Positions 46,946 to 56,428 of a stretch of 64,000 nt of DNA are shown here, piece by piece. Under the pieces are notes generated by a model. The model did not search any database. It saw only the letters and a list, made by a program, of their open reading frames with translations, and had not been told where the DNA came from. Positions within the stretch are counted from its first letter, which is position 1. Each line of letters starts with the position of its first letter. The translations under genes and the position numbers were made by a program. This DNA comes from Limnobacter sp. CACIAM 66H1 (lineage in GTDB: Bacteria > Pseudomonadota > Gammaproteobacteria > Burkholderiales > Burkholderiaceae_B): positions 44,256 to 108,255 of the forward strand of contig NZ_LUJK01000003.1 of NCBI RefSeq assembly GCF_001601825.1. Direction: 5' to 3'.

Positions 46946-46972
46946 CCCAATTGCATGACAGGAGAGCGTCGA

Positions 46973-47617
46973 TTGAACACTGCGCAGAATGAACCGATTC
47001 AGGTGTATACCTGGACAACTCCCAACGGCTACAAAATTCACATCGCTTGTGAGGAAATGGGCCTTGCGTGGAAACCTATCGCTGTGGATATCGGCAAGGG
47101 TGATCAATTCAAGCCCGATTTTCTGAAATTCAGTCCCAACAATAAAATACCTGCAATTATCGATCCCCACGGCCCTGACGGCGCTCCGTTCGAGCTCTTC
47201 GAAAGTGGGGCCATTCTGATTTATCTGGCAGAGAAAACCGGTCAGTTTTTCGGCAATAGTTATCGTGAGCGTCTATCGATTATTCAATGGCTGATGTTTC
47301 AAATGGGTGGGGTAGGCCCAATGTTGGGGCAAGCACATCACTTTCGGATTTACGCGCCTGAACCAATTGAATATGCTATTAACCGGTATACCAATGAGGC
47401 CAAAAGGCTATACCAAGTAATCAACAAGCAGCTCAATAATTGCCCTTACATCGCTGGAGAAAATTATTCAATTGCTGACATGGCGTTGTATCCCTGGGTT
47501 TATCGCTGGCAGCGCCAGGGAATTGAGTTAAGTGACTATCCCGCAGTGCACAAATGGTATGAAGAATTAAGTGCCCGGCCAGCTGTTATCAAAGCCTTGA
47601 GTGTAAATCTAGAATGA
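46973..47617 (+). CDS. Glutathione S-transferase family protein (YfcG/YghU-like)
   Basis: About 214 residues. Thioredoxin-like N-terminal domain (VYTWTTPNGYKIHIACEEMG, FKPDFLKFSPNNKIPAIID, ELFESGAILIYLAEKTG) and an all-helical C-terminal domain (SIADMALYPWVYRW). The TPNGYK motif and SPNNKIPAI match the disulfide-bond oxidoreductase YfcG group. Start: TTG 46973 has AGGAG eight bases upstream; ATG 46955 is in frame and is the alternative. Divergent from the FimV-like gene. Confidence 0.88.
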   Translation: MNTAQNEPIQVYTWTTPNGYKIHIACEEMGLAWKPIAVDIGKGDQFKPDFLKFSPNNKIPAIIDPHGPDGAPFELFESGAILIYLAEKTGQFFGNSYRERLSIIQWLMFQMGGVGPMLGQAHHFRIYAPEPIEYAINRYTNEAKRLYQVINKQLNNCPYIAGENYSIADMALYPWVYRWQRQGIELSDYPAVHKWYEELSARPAVIKALSVNLE

Positions 47618-47693
47618 GTGTTCTTATCAATCTGTAAACTGTTCAGTACACTACGGTCAATTTTATAAAAATAGAAATTTGGGAGACCTCTTT

Positions 47694-49373
47694 ATGGCGA
47701 ATATCGCCACTTTCTTGTTTCAACACGACGACACCCCCAATCGCGTGTTGTACCGTCAGTTTATCGACAACGAGTGGGTTGATTTCAAAGCGCGGGAAAT
47801 GATTGACCTCGCGCGTTCCTGGCAAGCCTTTTTCCGGTCCATGGGCTTGCAGCCTGGCGACAGAGTCGCCATTTGCTTGAAAAACAGCGTTCACTGGGTC
47901 GCATTTGATCAAGCCGCAGTGGCCATGGGACTGGTGTCAGTGCCGCTTTATGTCGATGACAATGCCAGTAACATCGCCTATTGCATTCAGGATTCAGGAT
48001 CGAGAGCCGTGGTTGTGGAGAACGACCGCATTGCCCGGAACCTGTTGAAAGAGAATCTAAAAGATGTCCGGATTTTATCCATCAAGTCGGACATCGAGAA
48101 AGAGGCCGATGGCGTAGAAAACGCAAATCATGTGCTGAAAGGTCTGGACAAGAAACTGGAGCCTTTTGAATTGCTTGACCTCGAGCAAAACACGCTTGCA
48201 ACAATTTGCTACACCTCCGGTACCTCGGGTCGCCCCAAAGGCGTGATGTTGTCTCATAAAAACGTGATTGCCAACGTAGACAGTTGTTTCCAGCTGGATA
48301 TTGCGAAACCCGAAGACGTATTCTTGTCTTTTCTGCCAATGTCTCACATGTTCGAGCGCACGGGAGGTTATTACCTGCCCTTGCGTGTAGGCGCAAAGGT
48401 TATTTATGCGCGCGGCATCAATCAATTGCCTGAAGACCTGGCGACCCAAGCCCCAACGGTGCTGTTCGCTGTTCCGCGCATTTTCGAAAAGTTTTATGGG
48501 CGTATTCAGGCTTCCGTCAAAGATTCTCGATTCAAGAGAAAGGCATTTGAGAAACTGGTCGATGTGGGTTGGCGGATGGAACAAGGCAAAGGAGGCATTG
48601 TTGATCATTTCCAGCTTCCCCTTTTGCGCGCCAAAGTGGCGCAACCCATTTTGGAGAGGTTGGGTGGTCGACTGCGTTTGGCCGTAGTGGGCGGTGCCGC
48701 ACTCGACAGCACAATTGCCAAATCATTTATCGCCATGGGGCTACCCATTCTTCATGGCTACGGCATGACTGAAGCATGCCCGGTCATTTCAGTGAACCGT
48801 CCAGAAGGCAACGTACCCGAATCCGTTGGACCGGCCTTGCCCAATGTCGAGGTTATGCTGGGTGAACAGGACGAATTGTTGGCTCGTGGCCCCAACATCA
48901 TGTTGGGGTATTGGCAAAATGAAGAGGCCACCAAAACTGCCATTGATGCAGACGGTTGGTTGCACACGGGCGATGTAGCCGAGATCAAGGACAAACGAAT
49001 TTATATTCGTGGCCGAATTAAAGACATTATGGTTCTATCCAACGGGGAAAAGTTTTCTCCTCAAGACGCAGAAATGGCAATCATTGGCGACGATGTCTTT
49101 GAGCAAATTGTTCTGATCGGTGAGGGGCGTCCTTTTATTGGGATGATCGCTGTGACCGCAAATTCCAACGAGAAGGAGCTGATCAAACGGGCCAATGAGC
49201 GTCTACAGCATTTGCCTCGCTACATTCGTGTTCGTCGAATTATCACAACCAAAGAACCGTGGACGGTCGATAATGGCCTTCTAACCCCTACCCTGAAGGT
49301 GAAGCGTTTGAAGGTGATTGAGGCGTTTAAGGATCGAATCAACGATCTTTATGCAGAGGGTATGGGAGATTGA
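47694..49373 (+). CDS. Long-chain fatty acid--CoA ligase (AMP-binding)
   Basis: About 559 residues of the acyl-adenylate family. Activates fatty acids to acyl-CoA through an acyl-AMP. Core motifs: TICYTSGTSGRPKGVMLSHKN, HGYGMTEACPVISVN, WLHTGDVAEI, RIKDIMVLSNGEKFSP. The substrate chain length is not settled by sequence; it belongs to the group often called FadD15-like/AMP-dependent synthetases. I chose ATG 47694 (GGGAGA upstream) over TTG 47679. A terminator follows at once. Confidence 0.9.
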   Translation: MANIATFLFQHDDTPNRVLYRQFIDNEWVDFKAREMIDLARSWQAFFRSMGLQPGDRVAICLKNSVHWVAFDQAAVAMGLVSVPLYVDDNASNIAYCIQDSGSRAVVVENDRIARNLLKENLKDVRILSIKSDIEKEADGVENANHVLKGLDKKLEPFELLDLEQNTLATICYTSGTSGRPKGVMLSHKNVIANVDSCFQLDIAKPEDVFLSFLPMSHMFERTGGYYLPLRVGAKVIYARGINQLPEDLATQAPTVLFAVPRIFEKFYGRIQASVKDSRFKRKAFEKLVDVGWRMEQGKGGIVDHFQLPLLRAKVAQPILERLGGRLRLAVVGGAALDSTIAKSFIAMGLPILHGYGMTEACPVISVNRPEGNVPESVGPALPNVEVMLGEQDELLARGPNIMLGYWQNEEATKTAIDADGWLHTGDVAEIKDKRIYIRGRIKDIMVLSNGEKFSPQDAEMAIIGDDVFEQIVLIGEGRPFIGMIAVTANSNEKELIKRANERLQHLPRYIRVRRIITTKEPWTVDNGLLTPTLKVKRLKVIEAFKDRINDLYAEGMGD

Positions 49374-49400
49374 TTGAAAGTCCCTGCCCGACTTGATACA

Positions 49401-49428
49401 AAAAAGCCCACTTCGCAGTGGGCTTTCT
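49401..49428. terminator. Bidirectional terminator between acyl-CoA ligase and NYN gene
   Basis: Ten-pair stem AAAGCCCACT / AGTGGGCTTT with loop TCGC. Six T residues follow on the minus strand and CTTTATT on the plus strand, so it can stop transcripts of both converging genes. Confidence 0.9.
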
Positions 49429-50154
49429 TTATTCCGCTGGCAAATCATCGTGATCGTAATTGTCTGATCCGATACGGGCCAAAAAGTCCGCTGCTCGGTC
49501 CGGCGGTGGACAAGTAGACCTCAACCCGTCGATGTATGAAAACAGATCCTCAGAGATATTCTGCCACATCGGGTCTAGCACCACGTCGACCCCTTCATGG
49601 CGCAGCAGTTCAGCGGCACTTGAGAATGCACCGTCCCCAGTCAGCAAAACCACCTGTTGAACCTGTCTTTTGTAGGCCAAAGTAGCGAGGTCAACACCCA
49701 TCCTCAATTCAATTCCTTTGGGGTGAGAATCTGGTGTGAAATCCTCATCAGCAAGGTCGTCAACTGTGATTCGCTTGCCCAACAAATCGGCCAATGCGTC
49801 CTCATTGAGTTTCCAGGTATCGGCTTCACGTGCCTCACCCAGTTTCACCGCCAACTTCCGTTTTCTTTGCAATTGACGCTGAAATGCAACTCGAAATTGT
49901 CCCTCTTTGGATTTAGACAAATCGATTTGCTGCCTGGACACGGGCAAAGTCACGCGTTGTGTAAACACTGGGGTGTCGTAAAAAAAAATTCGGAACAGGT
50001 GACGCTTTGGCTGGTTGCGTTCAAACAAATGAGCCGCTGACAAGCGCCACACCAGATCTGCCATGACTTTTGCATCATGGTGGACTGAACTCGGGAAAAT
50101 TTGGCGAATTCTGCGAATGAAGAAAGGACCATCCACAAGGATAGCTGTAAGCAT
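49429..50154 (-). CDS. NYN domain protein (PIN-like ribonuclease fold)
   Basis: 241 residues of the LabA/DUF88 group. The three acidic residues expected at the NYN metal site are visible: D8 (ILVDGPF), D155 (MGVDLATLA) and D174 (LLTGDGAFSS). A charged insert of about 90 residues (60-145) separates them. NYN proteins are predicted RNases, and a few are nucleases in RNA turnover or defence; the target here is unknown. AAAGG precedes the ATG. It faces the GIY-YIG gene divergently across a 229-base AT-rich gap. Confidence 0.85.
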   Translation of the reverse strand: MLTAILVDGPFFIRRIRQIFPSSVHHDAKVMADLVWRLSAAHLFERNQPKRHLFRIFFYDTPVFTQRVTLPVSRQQIDLSKSKEGQFRVAFQRQLQRKRKLAVKLGEAREADTWKLNEDALADLLGKRITVDDLADEDFTPDSHPKGIELRMGVDLATLAYKRQVQQVVLLTGDGAFSSAAELLRHEGVDVVLDPMWQNISEDLFSYIDGLRSTCPPPDRAADFLARIGSDNYDHDDLPAE

Positions 50155-50383
50155 ATAAGCCTTTGATAAATATATAAATAATTAGTTGGCCAAACTTATT
50201 TCGGCGTCTAGAAAAAGTTTTCCACAAATATAGTACCACTGAATAACCGTCAAAAATAGCGATGGCAGCACCCATTAAGAGGGAGAATCTTGCACAGCAA
50301 AATTGGCAATACACATACAATAAGTAAGCATAGTACTTACAGCAACTTATTGCCCCCTACAGCCCATTGGTGCGGAGGAAGAA
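50155..50383. other. AT-rich 229-base intergenic region with nested inverted repeats
   Basis: Divergent gap between the NYN gene and the GIY-YIG gene. It contains no convincing gene. CAATAAG (50318-50324) and CTTATTG (50346-50352) form an outer inverted repeat that encloses a second one, GTAAG (50324-50328) and CTTAC (50336-50340). GGAGG lies at the start of the GIY-YIG gene. The repeats could be a protein-binding site or a leader fold. Confidence 0.45.
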
Positions 50384-50776
50384 TTGAGCAAAAACTCGGA
50401 CAGTAGCTTGAACGACACCGCCAGGAAACAAGGCAAATATTGGCTATACATCCTCTCGAACAGCAAACCCAATGGCCCTCTTTACCTTGGGGACACAAAT
50501 TGCCTACTTGAGCGAATGGAAGAGCACCTTCAGGGGCTTAGACGGGATTACGCCCACTATCATCGCCTGGATCGTCTCGTTTACTTCGAGGTTTGGAGTG
50601 ATCATGACAAGTTTGTGGCCCGACTTCGCCGAGTGCGGAACTGGCCTCGGGACATGCGTTTGCTGTTGATTGAATCCCTGAACCCCGACTGGGACGATTT
50701 ATTGCCCCAATTTATGAGCGAATATTCAGTAAAAAGAGTGGAGGAAACAGAAAAGGACCAAGAAAAAGCTGCGTGA
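50384..50776 (+). CDS. GIY-YIG superfamily protein, degenerate
   Basis: 130 residues of the COG2827-type small GIY-YIG group, with a start at TTG 50384 after GGAGGAAGAA. The core is recognisable: WLYILSN, LYLGDT (YIG read as YLG), R44 and H48 in LLERMEEH, LVYFEVWSDHD, LLLIESLNPDW. At the place where relatives have ARE with a catalytic Glu, this protein has ARL, and the LK motif is replaced, so it may be catalytically weak or inactive. The N-terminal 18 residues are an extension. A DNA repair or binding role is a guess. Confidence 0.8.
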   Translation: MSKNSDSSLNDTARKQGKYWLYILSNSKPNGPLYLGDTNCLLERMEEHLQGLRRDYAHYHRLDRLVYFEVWSDHDKFVARLRRVRNWPRDMRLLLIESLNPDWDDLLPQFMSEYSVKRVEETEKDQEKAA

Positions 50777-50849
50777 GCAAATTTTTTGAAAATTTGGTAT
50801 TCCAATTTCCCTGTTCAGCGTTAACAATAATTGAACCTTTTCTTGCAAC

Positions 50850-50958
50850 TCACACACCAATCACTGTGTTGTTCAGTGATGTGTGATGTCAAGGGAATTT
50901 GGTTAGAGCCTCGGTGTGAATCTGAAAAACTCCGAGCCCAGTACCAACTGCGTTGCAG
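50850..50958 (+). other. Structured leader with three potential stem-loops
   Basis: Inside the 203-base gap before the orphan gene: TCACACA, CCAA bulge, TCACTG pairing with CAGTGA, TGTGTGA (50850-50886); CTCGG / CCGAG (50910-50936); and CTGC, GTT, GCAG (50948-50958). None is followed by a T tract. This looks like a folded 5' leader or binding site, but no known riboswitch is recognised. Confidence 0.45.
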
Positions 50959-50979
50959 CGTGTTTTTCAGGAGTTCATC

Positions 50980-51549
50980 ATGAGTTCGATTGCAGAGCGT
51001 TTGACTCGGTCTTATTGCCTGTTTCATTGGTTGCAGGTTAAGCCCATTCCGGATCAAATTCGTTCTAGCGTGGCTTACAGTTCGCTCGAGCAAGAACTGC
51101 TGGCACTTAAAGTGAAACCTGAAGATTTGGCTGCAGTCGGTTCTGATGTAACAGATAATTTTGAAGAATCGAGACTGGCATTTATGGTTCGCTACAGCGG
51201 GCTCACCTGGTCGACCTGCTCTATCTTCTGCGACGCAATCGAGAACAATAGCTGGCTTCAAAACGGAAGTCCATTGCTGGTTCAGTTCACAGGTGTGGAT
51301 GCAAGTGGTCAGGTAGGTTTACCTAAAGTAGCTCTGGGCGACTTTATGTTCCTGAAACCCAGCAATGTGTGGATTGACAACAATCGAGTGGTGTCCTTTA
51401 CGGTTCGCTGGAACAAACACGAAACCCGCCGCATGGAACGTTTTATCCGATTGGCCTCGGCACGGCATGGTCTCGAAGCAACGGTCAGTAACATCGCTCA
51501 AAGTGAAAAGTTCATTGCGGCCATCAAGGCCACAGTAGGTGCACAGTAA
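50980..51549 (+). CDS. Hypothetical protein
   Basis: About 189 residues, no signal peptide, no membrane segment, no motif I recognise. The protein is balanced in composition; a middle part (about 60-140) alternates hydrophobic strands (LAFMVRYSGLTWSTCSIFCDAI, GSPLLVQFTGV, NNRVVSFTVRW) and the C-terminal part is helical and basic (RRMERFIRLASARHG). AGGAG precedes the ATG, which I chose over an in-frame ATG at 50953 inside the leader. Preceded by the structured leader and closed by a strong terminator, so it is a single-gene transcription unit. Confidence 0.75.
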   Translation: MSSIAERLTRSYCLFHWLQVKPIPDQIRSSVAYSSLEQELLALKVKPEDLAAVGSDVTDNFEESRLAFMVRYSGLTWSTCSIFCDAIENNSWLQNGSPLLVQFTGVDASGQVGLPKVALGDFMFLKPSNVWIDNNRVVSFTVRWNKHETRRMERFIRLASARHGLEATVSNIAQSEKFIAAIKATVGAQ

Positions 51550-51582
51550 ACTGCTTCCAGTACTGCAGAACATCGGATTGTT

Positions 51583-51618
51583 CAATTAAAAAGGCACCTT
51601 CGGGTGCCTTTTTAATTG
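51583..51618 (+). terminator. Strong terminator after the orphan gene
   Basis: Sixteen-pair perfect inverted repeat (CAATTAAAAAGGCACC and its complement) with loop TTCG; the plus strand arm ends in TTTTTAATTG. The stem is nearly symmetric in T and A, so it may work in both directions. Confidence 0.9.
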
Positions 51619-51630
51619 ATACTTATCAAC

Positions 51631-52947
51631 ATGCAAGATACCAAACCGGCTACTACCGCCTTATATGACCTGATTACCGGTGACGAAGATGCGCGAGTTT
51701 GCAAGGACATCCCCGATGAGTCTTGCAAACATCAACCTGTCAATTTTTTTCTGCATCTGATCAGCAATTTTTTCACCAAGCTTGCAGACGAAATAGCCAG
51801 TGCCCGGCTGATATTTCCATGGGTTCTGGGTCTCTTGGGGGCCCCGCTTCTCCTGGTTTCTCTTGCAGTGCCCATTCGAGAGTCGGGTGTTTTGCTCCCC
51901 CAGCTGTTTATTGCAGCCAGGATAAGAGCCAAAGCACTCAGAAAGTATGTCTGGATGTTGGGGGGGATGCTCAGTGGCATCGCGCTTTGGGCTTGTGCAT
52001 TTGTATTGCTAGTTGATTTATCGGCGAAACATGCCGCCTGGCTGGTTTTTGCCGCGCTGATTCTGTTCAGTGTCGCAAGGGGCGTTTGCTCTGTGGCAGC
52101 GAAAGACGTTTTGGGGAAAACCGTATCTAAATCACGGCGAGGCACACTCATGGGACTGGCCACCAGCGTTTCGGGCATTTTCACTTTGCTGTTGGGATTG
52201 AATCTGGGGTTTTACAATCAGATTAAAAACAATGAAGGGATATTGGCAAGTCTTTTCGGTATTGCGGGGCTGTGCTGGATAGTGGCCTCAGTGGCCATTT
52301 GGGCAATTCGAGAGGAACCTGGTGCCACTGAAGGCGGCGCAAATGCGGGTATCGAGGCTTTAAAGTCACTTCGTTTGCTCAAAGATGACATACCTTTTCG
52401 TAATTTCGTGATTGTTCGCACCCTGCTGCTCAGTGTGTCGTTAGGAGCACCCATGTTGATCATTCTTGCTCAGAACAGCCTGGGCAATGCAGCATTGATT
52501 GGTTTGTTTTTAATTGTTTCGGGCTTGGCCAATACTGTGTCTGGCTACGTGTGGGGACGCTTGGCTGATTATTCAAGTCGAAGTTTGATGGCGGTCGCCA
52601 GCGGCATCAACGCCATGGTGAGCATTGCAGTGTTGATGATTTTGCAATTCGAGATCGAGCTTAGCGCCTTGCTGCTGTTTGTGACCGCTTATTTTCTGAC
52701 ATCAGTTTGCCTGGCAGGCGTGCGTTTGGGCAGGAAAACCCTGCTTGTGGATATGGCCACTGCGGAAACACGCTCAGCTTACGTGGCTGTCAGCAATACT
52801 GTGATCGGTCTTCTCATCTTGATTATGGGCGTAGCGGTCAGTTTGCTTGCTGGGCAAAACACGCAAGTGATGCTGTGGATTTTTAGCGGTTTTTCAGCGA
52901 CTGCTTGCGCACTGTGCCCTCTACTTTTACCAGCACAGCGCGGCTAA
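51631..52947 (+). CDS. MFS transporter
   Basis: About 438 residues with roughly 12 hydrophobic segments. The N-terminus has the conserved YDLITGDEDARVCKDIPDE pattern found in one bacterial MFS subfamily, followed by a first helix and LASARL-like and LLPQLF segments. Substrate unknown. Start is uncertain: ATG 51631 lies 12 bases after the terminator stem with no ribosome site, while TTG 51616 sits inside it. Convergent with serS with no terminator in between (21-base gap). Confidence 0.8.
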   Translation: MQDTKPATTALYDLITGDEDARVCKDIPDESCKHQPVNFFLHLISNFFTKLADEIASARLIFPWVLGLLGAPLLLVSLAVPIRESGVLLPQLFIAARIRAKALRKYVWMLGGMLSGIALWACAFVLLVDLSAKHAAWLVFAALILFSVARGVCSVAAKDVLGKTVSKSRRGTLMGLATSVSGIFTLLLGLNLGFYNQIKNNEGILASLFGIAGLCWIVASVAIWAIREEPGATEGGANAGIEALKSLRLLKDDIPFRNFVIVRTLLLSVSLGAPMLIILAQNSLGNAALIGLFLIVSGLANTVSGYVWGRLADYSSRSLMAVASGINAMVSIAVLMILQFEIELSALLLFVTAYFLTSVCLAGVRLGRKTLLVDMATAETRSAYVAVSNTVIGLLILIMGVAVSLLAGQNTQVMLWIFSGFSATACALCPLLLPAQRG

Positions 52948-52968
52948 CACAAATCAAAACCCGATTAA

Positions 52969-54303
<1,335 letters not shown>

Positions 54304-54345
54304 CTAAAACTTCTAGCCCCTTGTGGGCCGTTTTGTGGGTGCTTC

Positions 54346-55719
54346 TTACTTTTTTTGGCGGGCTTCAGCGTTGCGTTGGGCAAGCCACTTGAGCTTTTCT
54401 GTAATTTTACCCTCAAGGCCGCGTTCTGTGGGCTGATAAAACTGTGAGGCTTGCATGCCATCAGGCCAATAGCTTTCACCGGCGGCATGTCCCTCTTCCT
54501 CGTCGTGGGCATAACGATATCCAGTGCCATGGCCCAGCTCTTTCATCAGCTTGGTGGGGGCATTGCGCAAATGCATGGGTACAGGCATGGAATTGCTCTG
54601 TTTCACATGCGCCATGGCCTGTTTGTAGGCGTTGTAACCCGCATTGCTTTTCGCAGCGATTGCGAGATAAAGCACGCACTGGGCCAAAGCCAATTCACCT
54701 TCAGGGCTACCCAAGCGTTCATAAGTTTGCGCAGCTTCGTTCGCGATGGTAAAAGCGCGGGGATCGGCCAAGCCAATGTCTTCCCACGCCATGCGCACAA
54801 TGCGACGGGCCATGTAGCGCGGGTCAGCCCCCCCATCAAGCATGCGGCAAAACCAGTACAAGGCCGCATCGGGGTCAGAGCCACGCACCGATTTGTGCAA
54901 GGCCGATATTTGATCATAAAAAGCATCGCCCCCTTTGTCGAAACGACGAATCTGCGAGGGGGCAATTTGCTTTAACGCAGAGAGACTCAGGCTCTTCAGC
55001 CCCTGCGCTTTCGTTTGAAGCAGCGTAATCTCCACCAAATTCAGAAAACGGCGTGCATCCCCATCGGCATAAGCACACAACGCCTCAAAAGCCTCTGCCT
55101 CTACAACCACTTCAGTGTTCAACTCTGCCTGAGCACGCTTGAGCAAATGCCCAAAGTCGTCTTCACTCAAGCTATTGAGTACATAAACCTGAGAACGTGA
55201 CAACAACGCAGAGTTCACCTCGAATGAGGGGTTTTCAGTGGTCGCGCCAATAAATGTCACAAGGCCCGACTCTACAAAGGGCAATAAAGCATCTTGCTGA
55301 GATTTGTTAAAACGGTGAATTTCATCGATGAACAAAATAGTGGCTTTGCCTGCACGCGCATATTCACTGGCTTGATCAATCGCGGCGCGAATTTCCTTGA
55401 CCCCGGAAAGCACAGCTGAAAGAGCAATGAACTGTGAGCTGGCAGCGCCTGCCAACAATCGAGCCAATGTGGTTTTACCCACACCGGGAGGGCCCCATAA
55501 AATCAGGGAATGGACATGTTGTCGTTCGAACAACAAGGACAACGGTTTGCCTGGGCCCAAGAGGTGGACTTGTCCCACCACTTCAGCCAGATTGCGTGGA
55601 CGGATGCGCTCGGCCAAAGGAACCGACGCACTCACCGCTTCAGCGCTGACGCTGTTACGTACGCCCTTTGCAAAAGGACTAGTGCGTGAAGGTTCTTCAC
55701 CAAACAAGTCTGAGGTCAT
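54346..55719 (-). CDS. rarA: Replication-associated recombination protein A
   Basis: 457 residues, AAA+ ATPase of the MgsA/RarA/WRNIP1 family. Walker [15 protein letters not shown], Walker [21 protein letters not shown], sensor and the C-terminal tetramerisation domain ([16 protein letters not shown]). It acts at stalled replication forks. ATG 55719 overlaps the lolA stop by four bases, so the two are translated together. Confidence 0.97.
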   Translation of the reverse strand: MTSDLFGEEPSRTSPFAKGVRNSVSAEAVSASVPLAERIRPRNLAEVVGQVHLLGPGKPLSLLFERQHVHSLILWGPPGVGKTTLARLLAGAASSQFIALSAVLSGVKEIRAAIDQASEYARAGKATILFIDEIHRFNKSQQDALLPFVESGLVTFIGATTENPSFEVNSALLSRSQVYVLNSLSEDDFGHLLKRAQAELNTEVVVEAEAFEALCAYADGDARRFLNLVEITLLQTKAQGLKSLSLSALKQIAPSQIRRFDKGGDAFYDQISALHKSVRGSDPDAALYWFCRMLDGGADPRYMARRIVRMAWEDIGLADPRAFTIANEAAQTYERLGSPEGELALAQCVLYLAIAAKSNAGYNAYKQAMAHVKQSNSMPVPMHLRNAPTKLMKELGHGTGYRYAHDEEEGHAAGESYWPDGMQASQFYQPTERGLEGKITEKLKWLAQRNAEARQKK

Positions 55720-56351
55720 TGCGTTTTAATGAGGTCAACACCCGCAGGGGCCTTGAAATCAAAATAACTTGCGGACCTTTGTTTGGAGAAATCCCAATTG
55801 GTCAGCTCCAGCTGGGTAACCTGCCCAAGCGCATCATGAATTTCGAGCTTGACCGGCAAGCCATCCTTCCAGCCGATTCTGGCAAAGTCGAACAGATTGT
55901 CTTTGTCTTTGGGGCGTATGACGAGCCATTCTTTGCCATCTTTGACACCCTCGTCTTTGAGATTGAACAATTTGTCGACGTCTTTGCTACCGAACAGAAG
56001 GGCTACGGGTGTGGAATCCATCGCGTTGCCAATCGGCTTTTGTGTGGCATGCCCCATGTCTTCGTCGTAAGAAACTACTGTGCTGCCGTTAGAAAGCAGC
56101 AGCAAAGGATAGGGTTTCTTGATTTCCCAGCGAAATTTTCCAGGTCGGGAAAACGTAAATTCTCCAGTGCCGCGCTGCTTCACCGCGCCACTTGGAGAAA
56201 TGACCACCTGCGAAAACTGACCTTCAGCGAAAGCACGGTTCTTTACAAAGTTGTTCAACGCCTCTTGGGCGGAGGCCCAAGCAGATCCGATGGCTCCAGT
56301 GCTTAAAGCCGCAGCCAGAACAGATCGAAACAAGAATTGCTGAATTCGCAT
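55716..56351 (-). CDS. lolA: Outer-membrane lipoprotein carrier protein LolA
   Basis: 211 residues. Signal peptide (QQFLFRSVLAAALSTGAIGSAWAS), then the LolA beta-barrel-like fold with FSRPGKFRWEIKKPYPLLLLSNGSTVVSYDED typical of the lipid-binding cavity. It ferries lipoproteins from LolCDE to LolB through the periplasm. I chose ATG 56351 (the longer frame to 56426 lacks a signal at its start). 77 bases after ftsK. Confidence 0.95.
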   Translation of the reverse strand: MRIQQFLFRSVLAAALSTGAIGSAWASAQEALNNFVKNRAFAEGQFSQVVISPSGAVKQRGTGEFTFSRPGKFRWEIKKPYPLLLLSNGSTVVSYDEDMGHATQKPIGNAMDSTPVALLFGSKDVDKLFNLKDEGVKDGKEWLVIRPKDKDNLFDFARIGWKDGLPVKLEIHDALGQVTQLELTNWDFSKQRSASYFDFKAPAGVDLIKTQ

Positions 56352-56428
56352 GAAAATTTTTATTCCTTTGAAACCATTATTTTCTAATAACGCACATCTG
56401 GACGATGGGTAAACAGGCTTTACCAAAC

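Noticed and set aside
49374..51630. Defence island or toxin-antitoxin module
   Set aside because: NYN and GIY-YIG folds alone do not establish this; no partner antitoxin, restriction, CRISPR or abortive infection gene is seen.
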